DNA of 5,500 nucleotides, from assembly GCA_014377905.1 (NCBI GenBank), contig JACMOQ010000216.1:1-5500 (forward strand), read 5' to 3'. The notes beneath the pieces are model-generated. The model was not told the origin of the DNA, did no database searches, and saw nothing but the letters and a program-made list of their open reading frames with translations. Positions 1-5,500 of the stretch are shown piece by piece; the first letter of the stretch is position 1, and the number at the start of each line of letters is the position of its first letter. The stretch comes from Acetobacteraceae bacterium (GTDB lineage Bacteria > Pseudomonadota > Alphaproteobacteria > Acetobacterales > Acetobacteraceae). Both the position numbers and the translations under genes were made by a program.

Positions 1-84
1 TACCCGTTCCCGCAATACGGCATCCAGCAGGACGTGCGCGACGGAATGGCGAAATCGTATCCGGGCCGGGCGAAGGCGGGGTAG
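1..84 (+). CDS. C-terminal fragment of an unrecognised protein
   Basis: Frame 1 is open from the window edge to a TAG at 82-84 and gives 27 residues beginning YPFPQYGIQQDVRDGMAKSY. Third codon positions are almost all G or C, like the certain genes here, which supports real coding. The fragment is too short for a family assignment and I do not recognise it. The gene would converge on the minus-strand transporter operon, whose last gene ends at 233. A competing possibility is a minus-strand frame that stays open from an ATG at 209 off the left edge. It shares the same third positions, so base composition does not separate the two. I prefer the plus frame because its residues look more protein-like and the minus-strand ATG has no good ribosome binding site. 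Confidence 0.35.
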   Translation, partial: YPFPQYGIQQDVRDGMAKSYPGRAKAG

Positions 85-232
85 GATAGTGGTGCAATCG
101 TGAGGCTACGATTAGGACGACTTTGTCGTCCTGCCGCGCATAGAAGGGATGATTGCGGACGGCGCGGCATACCTGAACCGTTCTGGCCAAATGCAATCGC
201 ATCCGACATGGTCGTGATCAGTGTTTCCGTAA
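85..232. other. Intergenic region between convergent genes, rich in inverted repeats
   Basis: This 148-nt stretch lies between the TAG at 82-84 and the stop codon of the minus-strand acetyltransferase gene at 233-235. I see no convincing gene. Small open frames exist, for example ATG at 149 to TGA near 218 (22 codons), but its AAGGG directly abuts the ATG and codon bias is weak. Three perfect inverted repeats fill the left half. Short imperfect ones follow: GAAC-C-GTTC at 175-183, ATGC-AATC-GCAT at 191-202, and CGAC-ATG-GTCG near 204-214. None is followed by a T-run on either strand. Confidence 0.6.
96..169. repeat. Three consecutive inverted repeats (potential stem-loops)
   Basis: Hairpin 1 pairs AATCGT (96-101) with ACGATT (108-113) around a 6-nt loop. 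Hairpin 2 starts at the next base and pairs AGGACGAC (114-121) with GTCGTCCT (125-132) around a TTT loop. Hairpin 3 pairs TGCCGCGC (132-139) with GCGCGGCA (162-169) around a 22-nt loop and shares one base with hairpin 2. All stems are perfect. The position just after a plus-strand stop and past the end of the minus-strand operon would suit a bidirectional transcription-end structure or an RNA-processing element. There is no U-tract, so an intrinsic terminator of the classical kind is not supported. A small non-coding RNA or a dispersed palindromic repeat are alternatives. Confidence 0.5.
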
Positions 233-685
233 CTAGATTTTGGAAATAGTCATCTTTTCATACCGAACAAAATGCCGTGTTGCCCCGGCAAACTCGCGGG
301 CATACTCCGCCGTCAATCGCCAAGCGAAATGTTCGTAGAAATGCCGGGCTCGGTGATTGTCGCGGAATGATTCCATGCTGACCGCCCCGCCCGCCTCGGC
401 GTCTGCCAGCAACGCCTGACCGACGCCGTGCCCCTGCGCGGCCGGCGCAATGAACAGCATGTCGAGGTGCTGGTCCGTCACCAACGAAAACCCCGCCACG
501 GCGCCGGCAAGTTCCGCCACCCGCAACCGCGCCAGGCTGGCGGTGAAGCGCGCGACAAAGAACGCCTGATCGTAGCGCGCGAGCTTTTCCGCCCCGAGAA
601 TGTCCGCAAACGCTGCCGCATAGGACGCGGTTGCGACGACTGCCGTCGCGGCAATATCGGCCTCCATAGCCGCACGCACGATCAC
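233..685 (-). CDS. GNAT-family N-acetyltransferase
   Basis: This predicted cytoplasmic acetyl-CoA-dependent acetyltransferase has 150 residues, a normal size for a single GNAT domain. The N-terminus (IVRAAMEADIAA) matches the usual first strand and helix. The acetyl-CoA pyrophosphate loop (motif A) is visible as LDMLFIAPAAQGHGVGQALL at residues 75-94, with Q84-G-H-G87-V-G89 giving the Q/R-x-x-G-x-G/A signature. The C-terminal motif is N110-x-x-A113-x-x-F116-Y117-E118, where the Tyr often serves as general acid in the family. I chose the GTG at 685 because it overlaps the upstream permease stop as GTGA, keeps the first strand, and has GAGG 11 nt upstream. The frame extends to 790, but that would give a basic, non-homologous leader. 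An ATG at 667 would cut off the first strand. It is the last gene of the operon and is translationally coupled to the permease. The substrate is unknown; an amino sugar, a peptide amine or an antibiotic-like import are guesses. Confidence 0.88.
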   Translation of the reverse strand: MIVRAAMEADIAATAVVATASYAAAFADILGAEKLARYDQAFFVARFTASLARLRVAELAGAVAGFSLVTDQHLDMLFIAPAAQGHGVGQALLADAEAGGAVSMESFRDNHRARHFYEHFAWRLTAEYAREFAGATRHFVRYEKMTISKI

Positions 686-1494
686 AGTTCGCGCAGCCTC
701 GGGTCGAGCCGATCGCGCAACGCGTCGCCGAGTAAATTCAACCCGAACGCCAGCACCAGAATGGCAACGCCTGCGAAAAGCGCTCCCCACGGCGACAGCA
801 GCAGCACGTTGCGGCCCTCGGCCAGCATCAGGCCGAGCGACGGGTTGGGCGGCTGGGTGCCCAAGCCGAGGAAGGATAACGATGCTTCCACCAAAATCGC
901 CGATGACAGCAGCAAACTCGTCTGCACCAGGATCACCCCCAGCAGATTGGGCAGCACATGGATCAGCAAAATCCGTGCGTCCGTCGCCCCGGATGCCCGG
1001 GCGCCTGCCACGTAATCCGCGTCACAAATCACCAGCGCCGGGCCACGCAGCAACCGCGCGAAAATCGGCGTGTAGACCACCGCGATAGCAATTGCGGCCG
1101 TGACCGCGCCCGGCCCGAGCACCGCCACCACCCCGATCGCCAGCAGCATGACCGGGAAAGCGAACAGAATGTCCATCAGCCGCATGACAATGCGTTCGAA
1201 CCAGCCGCGATAATACGCCGCGAGCAATCCAAGCCCGCCGCCCAGCAGCAAAGCCGATCCGACCGATCCCACCGCGACCAGCAACGACGCCCGGCTGCCG
1301 TACAGGATACGGCTCAGAACATCGCGCCCCAACTGGTCAGTGCCAAGCCAATGCGTCGCCATCGGCCCACGCAGCCGCGCGATGATGTCCTGCGACACCG
1401 GATCGTAAGGCGCCACAAAATTAGCGCCGATCGCCATCAGCGCTGGCACCAGCACTGCCAGAAATGCGAATAGCAAAAGCCCGGATAATTTCAT
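682..1494 (-). CDS. ABC transporter permease, DppC/OppC family
   Basis: This is the second inner-membrane permease subunit of a peptide/nickel-type importer, 270 residues long. An N-terminal membrane segment (about 5-23) is followed by the family's periplasmic region with FVAPYDP and then HWLGTDQLGRDVLSRILYGS (48-67), the DppC/OppC hallmark. Several further hydrophobic segments occur between 70 and 255. The EAA loop that contacts the ATPase is YVAGARASGATDARILLIHV (161-180) followed by LPN. The end carries PPNPSLGLMLAEGR (215-228) and NLLGDALRDRLDPRLRE. Length and motifs are complete. The ATG overlaps the preceding permease stop as ATGA, and its own stop overlaps the acetyltransferase start as GTGA, so all three are probably co-translated. 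The intact EAA loop implies that a working ATPase partner exists, although none is encoded nearby in the window. The cargo cannot be read from the permease. Confidence 0.95.
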   Translation of the reverse strand: MKLSGLLLFAFLAVLVPALMAIGANFVAPYDPVSQDIIARLRGPMATHWLGTDQLGRDVLSRILYGSRASLLVAVGSVGSALLLGGGLGLLAAYYRGWFERIVMRLMDILFAFPVMLLAIGVVAVLGPGAVTAAIAIAVVYTPIFARLLRGPALVICDADYVAGARASGATDARILLIHVLPNLLGVILVQTSLLLSSAILVEASLSFLGLGTQPPNPSLGLMLAEGRNVLLLSPWGALFAGVAILVLAFGLNLLGDALRDRLDPRLREL

Positions 1495-2438
1495 CCCCGC
1501 AGCCGTGGGTCGATCACCCGATACAGCAGATCGACGGCGAAATTCACCACTACGAATCCGGCCGTCACCAGCAGGATCACCGCTTGCAACAGCGGATAAT
1601 TACGCTCGCTGATTGCCCCCAAAATCAACCGACCGAGGCCAGGAATGGCGAAAACCTGCTCGACCACGATGGCGCCCCCCAGCAGATAGCCGGTCATGAT
1701 ACCAAGGCTGGTCACAAACGGGATCATCGCGTTGGCGAGCGCATGGCGATACAATACCCGCGCTTCCCCGAGCCCCTTGGCGCGGGCGGTGCGGATATAG
1801 TCCTGGCCAAGCGACTCCAAAAGTGCCGACCGCACTAAACGCGACAGATTGGCCAGGATCGGTAACGCGAGGCAGATCGCCGGCAGCAGCAGGCGGGCAA
1901 TATTGCCGAGCGGATCATCGAAGAACGGCACATAGCCAAGCAGTTGCAAAGACGGCGCCAAGGTCGCCAGTGCCAAGATCATCACGATGCCGAGCCAGAA
2001 ACTCGGGATAGTCAACCCGGCGACGCTGCCAAGCCGCAGCAGCGTGTCCGCCGTCCCGCCGTGCAGCCGTGCCATCATGCAGCCCGCCGGCACCGACAAC
2101 CCGGCGCCCAACCCAAGCGCCATCACGGTCAGTTGCACCGTCGGCCAGATATGCAGCGCGATTTCAGCCACCACCGGCCGGCCCGTCCATAACGAGGTGC
2201 CTAGATCGCCATGCAGCGCCGCCCACGCCCAGCGCCCATATTGCACCAGCAGCGGCTGATCAAGGCCAAGCTGGGTGCGCAAAGCCGCCACCCGGTCGGG
2301 GGTAACCTCGGTGTTAGCACCCAGCATGATCGCCACCGCATCGCCCGGAATGAACCGGATCATGCAGAACACCAGTGCCGAAATCCCGATCAGCACAAAG
2401 CCGAGGTCAACCAGCCGAGCCAGAACGATGCGGGTCAC
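1491..2438 (-). CDS. ABC transporter permease, DppB/OppB family
   Basis: This is the first inner-membrane permease subunit of a peptide/nickel-type importer, 315 residues, a typical length. Family motifs in order are IRFIPGDAV (27-35), a periplasmic LRTQLGLDQPLLVQYGRW (53-70), HGDLGTSL (76-83), IPSFWLGI (144-151), the EAA loop at 213-240 (DYIRTARAKGLGEARVLYRH, then ALANAMIP), VVEQVFAIPGLGRL (258-271) and a terminal DPRLR. About six hydrophobic segments are apparent. The start is a GTG at 2438; the first in-frame ATG would be residue 26 and would delete the first membrane helix. Only 9 nt separate it from the upstream binding-protein stop, and no strong Shine-Dalgarno is visible there, so translational coupling is likely. 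The next permease starts inside its stop codon (ATGA). Confidence 0.95.
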   Translation of the reverse strand: MTRIVLARLVDLGFVLIGISALVFCMIRFIPGDAVAIMLGANTEVTPDRVAALRTQLGLDQPLLVQYGRWAWAALHGDLGTSLWTGRPVVAEIALHIWPTVQLTVMALGLGAGLSVPAGCMMARLHGGTADTLLRLGSVAGLTIPSFWLGIVMILALATLAPSLQLLGYVPFFDDPLGNIARLLLPAICLALPILANLSRLVRSALLESLGQDYIRTARAKGLGEARVLYRHALANAMIPFVTSLGIMTGYLLGGAIVVEQVFAIPGLGRLILGAISERNYPLLQAVILLVTAGFVVVNFAVDLLYRVIDPRLRG

Positions 2439-2447
2439 TTGGGCGAA

Positions 2448-3962
2448 TCACTTGGTAATCGACGTATCCGACAAGGTCACCAGCGACCGGTTAGCGATCT
2501 GCTCAAAGCCGGCGACATTGCTGCGCACCGCAGAGAATATCTGGCCATAGGCGATATGCGCGATCGGCCCCTGGCAGGCCAGGATTGCCTGAACCTTACT
2601 GTAGGCCTTTTTGCGTTCCGCCGGGTCGGGCATCTGGCGGGCACTGTCGAGCAGGCCATCAACCTCGGTGTTAGTATATTTGAACACGTTGGTCGAGCCG
2701 CCGGTGCGGAAGGTGCGGTAGAAATAATCGTCCGGATCGGTGCTGCCGCCATTGGTCGAGGCAAAGGTATCAAACGACGAATTGCGCCAGTCCTGGATGA
2801 ACTGGCCAAGTTCTTGGTTTTTCAGTTCAACCTTGAAGCCGGCCTTGTTGAGCTGAGCCTGGGCGACCTGGGCGATGTCCTTGATATCCTGACGCGGCAG
2901 CACGTTCATGGTGATGCTGACCGGCATGGTGACGCCGGCTTCCTTTAGCAGCGCCATCGCTTTGGCAGGGTCGTATTTGTAGCACGGGAAGCTCGACGTA
3001 TCGGCCGCCCAATCCTTCAGCGCGGGGGACAGCGGCCCGCCCGGCACTCCGGCGCCGAACAAGGCGGCGGCGATGATCTCCGGTCGGTTGAGCGCGTAGT
3101 TCAACGCTTCGCGTACTTTGGCGTTATCGAACGGCGGCTTCGATGTGTTCATCCCGATCAACGAATAGGCAAGCTCCAACGTCTCGACGAGACGCACATT
3201 TGGCTTCCCCTTCAACTGCATCGCGGTGGCAGCATCGATATTGGCCAGCATGGCGAACTGGCCGCTGCTGACGCCGACCTGGCGGGTAGCCGATTCCGGC
3301 ACGATGTTGAACTTCACCCCATCAAGCTTGGGCGCGCCGGCACGCCAGTAACCGTCGAACTTGGTCAGTTGGATGAAGCCGTTGGGTTGCCATTCCTTGA
3401 ATTTGAACGGGCCAGTGCCGACCGGGGCTTTCTGCAGGCTGGCTTTGTCGGCCTCGAACCCGCGCGGCACGATGGCGATGGTGGCGATCGAGATCAGCAG
3501 CGGCGCGGTCGGCTCGGTGAGCTTCAATTCGACGGTGGTGGCGTCAATCGCGTTGGCCTGATCGACGGTGCCAACCCGGCTGGCCATCGGCGACGCCATG
3601 TCCTTCGATTTCACCCGGCGGATGCTGGCGACCACGTCGGCTGCCTCGACCGGCGATCCGTCATGGAAGTGCATGCCGGGGCGCAGCTTAAAGACATACG
3701 TCTTGCCGTCGGCGCTAATCGTCCACGATGCGGCGAGGCTGGGCTGGACCCGCAAATCCTTATCGATCGCGGTCAAGCCTTCATAAATCGTACCGCTCAC
3801 CACCTGAAAGGACGGGAAAGCGGTGATCAGATGCGGATCAAGCCCAACCGGGGAGGCATCGACGCCGACTTCCAGTATCTGCGCCCGCGCCATCGGCGCC
3901 ACGACGAAAGCGCCCAGCATTGCGCCGGTCAGCAAAATATTGCGCAGCGAGATCGCGGCCAT
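2448..3962 (-). CDS. Periplasmic ABC substrate-binding protein, family 5 (peptide/nickel type)
   Basis: This secreted binding protein presents ligand to the two permeases encoded next to it. It has 504 residues. The signal peptide has Arg7, a hydrophobic core about 9-23 and MARA|Q, so cleavage is likely after Ala27. There is no lipobox Cys, so it should be a soluble periplasmic protein. The SBP_bac_5 signature ASWTISADGKTYVFKLRPGM (78-97) followed by HFHDGSPVEAADV is clear. VGTGPFKFKEW (181-191), REALNYALNR (284-293) and TDPDDYFYRTF (408-418) are further family blocks. Cys327 and Cys463 could form a disulphide. In DppA and OppA an Asp four residues before the Pro of the D/E-P pair binds the peptide amino group; here that position is Gly406. 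The ATG at 3962 has AGGGAG 9 nt upstream. It is the first gene of the operon. The cargo is uncertain: oligopeptide, murein peptide or muropeptide. Confidence 0.95.
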   Translation of the reverse strand: MAAISLRNILLTGAMLGAFVVAPMARAQILEVGVDASPVGLDPHLITAFPSFQVVSGTIYEGLTAIDKDLRVQPSLAASWTISADGKTYVFKLRPGMHFHDGSPVEAADVVASIRRVKSKDMASPMASRVGTVDQANAIDATTVELKLTEPTAPLLISIATIAIVPRGFEADKASLQKAPVGTGPFKFKEWQPNGFIQLTKFDGYWRAGAPKLDGVKFNIVPESATRQVGVSSGQFAMLANIDAATAMQLKGKPNVRLVETLELAYSLIGMNTSKPPFDNAKVREALNYALNRPEIIAAALFGAGVPGGPLSPALKDWAADTSSFPCYKYDPAKAMALLKEAGVTMPVSITMNVLPRQDIKDIAQVAQAQLNKAGFKVELKNQELGQFIQDWRNSSFDTFASTNGGSTDPDDYFYRTFRTGGSTNVFKYTNTEVDGLLDSARQMPDPAERKKAYSKVQAILACQGPIAHIAYGQIFSAVRSNVAGFEQIANRSLVTLSDTSITK

Positions 3963-3971
3963 GGCAGGTTG

Positions 3972-3977
3972 CTCCCT
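3972..3977 (-). promoter_or_regulatory. Ribosome binding site of the substrate-binding protein gene
   Basis: On the minus strand AGGGAG lies 9 nt before the ATG at 3962. It is the clearest Shine-Dalgarno sequence in the four-gene operon and supports this ATG, which also starts exactly at a good signal peptide. Confidence 0.7.
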
Positions 3978-4023
3978 GGTAAAACGTCAGCGCGCAAGGC
4001 TATGACCACGAGGCGGCAAAAAC

Positions 4024-4029
4024 AAGGGA
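4024..4029 (+). promoter_or_regulatory. Ribosome binding site that fixes the anmK start
   Basis: AAGGGA lies 8 nt upstream of the ATG at 4038. This favours 4038 over the in-frame ATG at 4002 (12 codons upstream). The shorter form begins MDPISAIGVISGTSMDG, which matches the close spacing between the initiator Met and the first phosphate-binding motif usual in AnmK. Confidence 0.7.
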
Positions 4030-4037
4030 CGGATGCG

Positions 4038-5123
4038 ATGGACCCCATATCAGCGATCGGTGTGATCAGCGGCACCTCGATGGACGGTATCGATGTGGCG
4101 CTGCTCCGCACGGATGGACATGCGGTGGTCGAGGCCGGTGCGGGCCGGACTTATGACTACAAGCCCGATCTGCGGGCCGCATTGCTGGCCCTGATCGCCG
4201 ACCCCGAACGCTGCGCCAACGATCCGCTCGATAGCCTGGAAGACGCAGTCAGCGACGCCCATGCCGGCGCGGTCAGCCAGTTCATCCAAGATTTTGCCAT
4301 CGATCGCGCCGCGGTGAAGCTGGTGGGCATCCACGGCCAAACCATTTTGCATCGCCCCGCACAGCGCTTTACCCGCCAGTTGGGGCGCGGCGAGCGCATC
4401 GCCAAGACTCTGGGCATCGATGTGATCTATCGCTTCCGCCATGCCGATGTGGCGGCCGGCGGGGAAGGCGCGCCATTTGCGCCATTATATCATCAGGCGC
4501 TGGCGCGTCGGCTGAATCAGCCGGTGATGGTGCTGAACCTCGGCGGTGTCGGCAACGTCACCTATATCGATGGCGACACTATCTTGGCCTTCGACACCGG
4601 CCCGGCATCGGCGTTGCTTGGTGACTTCATCCAGCGCCGGCGCGGCCTGGCCTATGACGCCAATGGCGCGCTGGCCGGGTCGGGCCGGCCCGATCCGGCG
4701 CTGGTCGCCAACTTGATGGCGCATCCCTATTTCGCCCGCCCAGCGCCGAAATCGCTGGACCGCAATGATTTTCATGCCTGGGCGCAGGCGGTTGATGGCT
4801 TGTCGGACGCCGACGGCGCGGCAACCTTCGCCGAGTTCACTTGCGCCAGTGTTGCCGCCGCCCGGGCTTTGGTGCCCAAGCCAGTGAAACGCTGGCTGGT
4901 CACTGGCGGCGGGCGCCATAACGCGACGTTCATGCGCCGGCTGAGCGAAATCTTCGCCGTGCCGGTCGAACCGGTCGAAGCCGTGGGCTGGCATGGCGAT
5001 TTCATCGAAGCCGAGTGCTTCGCCTATCTCGCTGTGCGGTCGCAATCCGGTCTGCCGCTGAGCGTACCGGGCACCACCGGGGTGGCCGCGCCGATGTTGG
5101 GGGGCGAATTGTGCCGAGCCTAA
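4038..5123 (+). CDS. anmK: 1,6-anhydro-N-acetylmuramic acid kinase (AnmK)
   Basis: AnmK is a cytoplasmic peptidoglycan-recycling kinase. It uses ATP and water to open the anhydro ring of 1,6-anhydro-MurNAc and yields MurNAc-6-phosphate. The protein has 361 residues, close to the family's about 370. Motifs in order are GVISGTSMDGIDVALL (8-23), GIHGQTILHRP (97-107), ADVAAGGEGAPFAPLYHQAL (136-155), LNLGGVGNVT (166-175), FDTGP (185-189), PYFARPAPKSLDRNDF (230-245), VTGGGRHNATFMRRL (288-302) and GDFIEAECFAYLA (320-332). Asp186 matches the catalytic Asp (Asp182 in Pseudomonas aeruginosa AnmK, from memory). Two positions are odd. QLGRG has Arg117 where I expect QxGDG, and YRFR has Arg132 where DFR is usual. 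The frame is open back to 3369, but that part is antisense to the binding-protein gene. The downstream hydrolase starts 13 nt before its stop, so the two are coupled. Confidence 0.96.
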   Translation: MDPISAIGVISGTSMDGIDVALLRTDGHAVVEAGAGRTYDYKPDLRAALLALIADPERCANDPLDSLEDAVSDAHAGAVSQFIQDFAIDRAAVKLVGIHGQTILHRPAQRFTRQLGRGERIAKTLGIDVIYRFRHADVAAGGEGAPFAPLYHQALARRLNQPVMVLNLGGVGNVTYIDGDTILAFDTGPASALLGDFIQRRRGLAYDANGALAGSGRPDPALVANLMAHPYFARPAPKSLDRNDFHAWAQAVDGLSDADGAATFAEFTCASVAAARALVPKPVKRWLVTGGGRHNATFMRRLSEIFAVPVEPVEAVGWHGDFIEAECFAYLAVRSQSGLPLSVPGTTGVAAPMLGGELCRA

Positions 5124-5500
5124 ACGATATCTTCGCACCAGTTACCGCTTCCATCGCCATCGGGCGTCTTCCCGGCGCGGTGCTCGCCGTGCTGGCACCG
5201 GACGGCACACGGCAAACCATCGCCGCAGGGATGGCCGCGCTGGTGCCGGACCGGGTGAAAATGACTGCCGACACCTGGTTCGATCTCGCCTCACTGACCA
5301 AGGTTGTGTTTACGACGACGGCGATACTAAAGCTGGTCGAAGCCGGTCGGATTAGCCCGGATGATCCGCTTACCGACGCGATCCCGGATTTGCGTCAGTA
5401 CCATGCAGGCACCGCCCCGGAGCGCGGGCTGACCTTTCGCCAATGTCTGTCGCACCAGACCCATTTGCCAGCGGTCGAGCCACTTTACACTTACGGTCAA
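5111..5500 (+). CDS. Beta-lactamase-family serine hydrolase, N-terminal part
   Basis: The gene runs off the right edge; 130 residues are visible. WFDLASLTKVVFTTTAILKL (56-75) contains S61-L-T-K64, the SxxK catalytic motif of class C beta-lactamases, D,D-peptidases and related esterases. The segment after it (LVEAGRISPDDPLTDAIPDL) is typical of this fold. LSHQTHLP (113-120) occupies the place of the common LLTHTSGLP. The YxN and third motifs would lie beyond the window. The GTG at 5111 is chosen because it has a G-run (5099-5104) 6 nt upstream; the next in-frame ATG, at 5231, would remove the first strands. No signal peptide is seen, so the enzyme may be cytoplasmic, unlike many relatives. It overlaps anmK by 13 nt, which suggests coupled translation and a role in the same pathway, perhaps trimming muropeptides or releasing peptides. 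The actual reaction cannot be deduced. Confidence 0.9.
   Translation, partial: MPSLNDIFAPVTASIAIGRLPGAVLAVLAPDGTRQTIAAGMAALVPDRVKMTADTWFDLASLTKVVFTTTAILKLVEAGRISPDDPLTDAIPDLRQYHAGTAPERGLTFRQCLSHQTHLPAVEPLYTYGQ

Larger units (their letters stand above)
3963..4037. promoter_or_regulatory. Divergent intergenic region holding the promoters of both transcription units
   Basis: Only 75 nt separate the start of the minus-strand importer operon from the anmK start, so the proximal promoters and any shared operator must sit here or extend into the coding regions. I cannot identify a sound -35/-10 pair. The best candidates are weak: TATGAC at 4001-4006 on the plus strand without a good -35, and TTGTTT on the minus strand (about 4018-4023) with a poor TAGCCT-like -10 after 17 nt. 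No long palindrome that would mark an operator is evident. The assignment rests on geometry, not on a recognised box. Confidence 0.5.

Noticed and set aside
114..132. Intrinsic terminator at the AGGACGAC/GTCGTCCT hairpin
   Set aside because: The stem is perfect, but neither strand has a T-run after it, so it is listed as an inverted repeat only.
1..209. Minus-strand open frame from an ATG at 209 off the left edge (MSDAIAFGQNGSG...)
   Set aside because: No good ribosome binding site, composition that does not resemble a protein family I know, and it runs through the inverted-repeat cluster. It is not an ATPase. I cannot fully exclude it.
2436..2451. Frameshift or fusion between the binding protein and the first permease
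   Set aside because: The binding protein has a normal C-terminus and a TGA at 2450-2448, and the permease starts with its normal N-terminal helix at the GTG 9 nt later. This is ordinary operon spacing.
2211..2948. Plus-strand 245-codon frame antisense to the permease and binding-protein genes
   Set aside because: It is a shadow frame across the boundary of two certain minus-strand genes, with no recognisable domain and no supported start site.
3369..4037. Long plus-strand open frame continuous with anmK, adding 223 residues at its N-terminus
   Set aside because: It lies mostly antisense to the certain binding-protein gene, has no AnmK homology before MDPISAIGV, and a good Shine-Dalgarno marks the start at 4038. 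It is open only because of high-GC codon bias.
4485..5138. Minus-strand 217-codon frame antisense to anmK
   Set aside because: Shadow of anmK in a high-GC genome; its residues show no domain and the sense frame has all AnmK motifs.

Overview
This is a GC-rich window, roughly 60-65% GC by eye, with strong G/C preference at third codon positions and frequent GTG starts. Together with the alphaproteobacteria-like motifs of its AnmK (PKSLDRNDF, GGEGAP), this suggests an alphaproteobacterium. I cannot name the genus.

Layout. Positions 1-84 (+) are probably the last 27 codons of an unrecognised gene. Positions 85-232 are non-coding as far as I can tell and contain three consecutive perfect inverted repeats. 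From 3962 down to 233 on the minus strand runs a tightly packed four-gene operon: a secreted family-5 substrate-binding protein (3962-2448), a DppB/OppB-type permease (2438-1491), a DppC/OppC-type permease (1494-682) and a GNAT acetyltransferase (685-233). The joints are a 9-nt gap followed by two 4-nt overlaps (ATGA and GTGA). No ABC ATPase gene lies in the window. A 75-nt divergent intergenic region (3963-4037) separates this operon from a plus-strand pair: anmK, 1,6-anhydro-N-acetylmuramic acid kinase (4038-5123), and a beta-lactamase-fold serine hydrolase (5111 to beyond 5500), which overlaps anmK by 13 nt.

How it may work together. AnmK is a dedicated cytoplasmic peptidoglycan-recycling enzyme: it turns 1,6-anhydro-MurNAc into MurNAc-6-phosphate. 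A divergently transcribed oligopeptide-type importer and a co-translated serine hydrolase beside it suggest a locus for taking up and breaking down cell-wall fragments. The binding protein also lacks the Asp that anchors the free N-terminus in DppA and OppA, which fits a blocked ligand such as a muropeptide. This reading is inference from gene neighbourhood and motifs; no substrate is proven by sequence. The possibly new elements are the permease-coupled acetyltransferase, the missing ATPases, the apparently cytoplasmic hydrolase, and an AnmK with Arg at two positions where I expect Asp.
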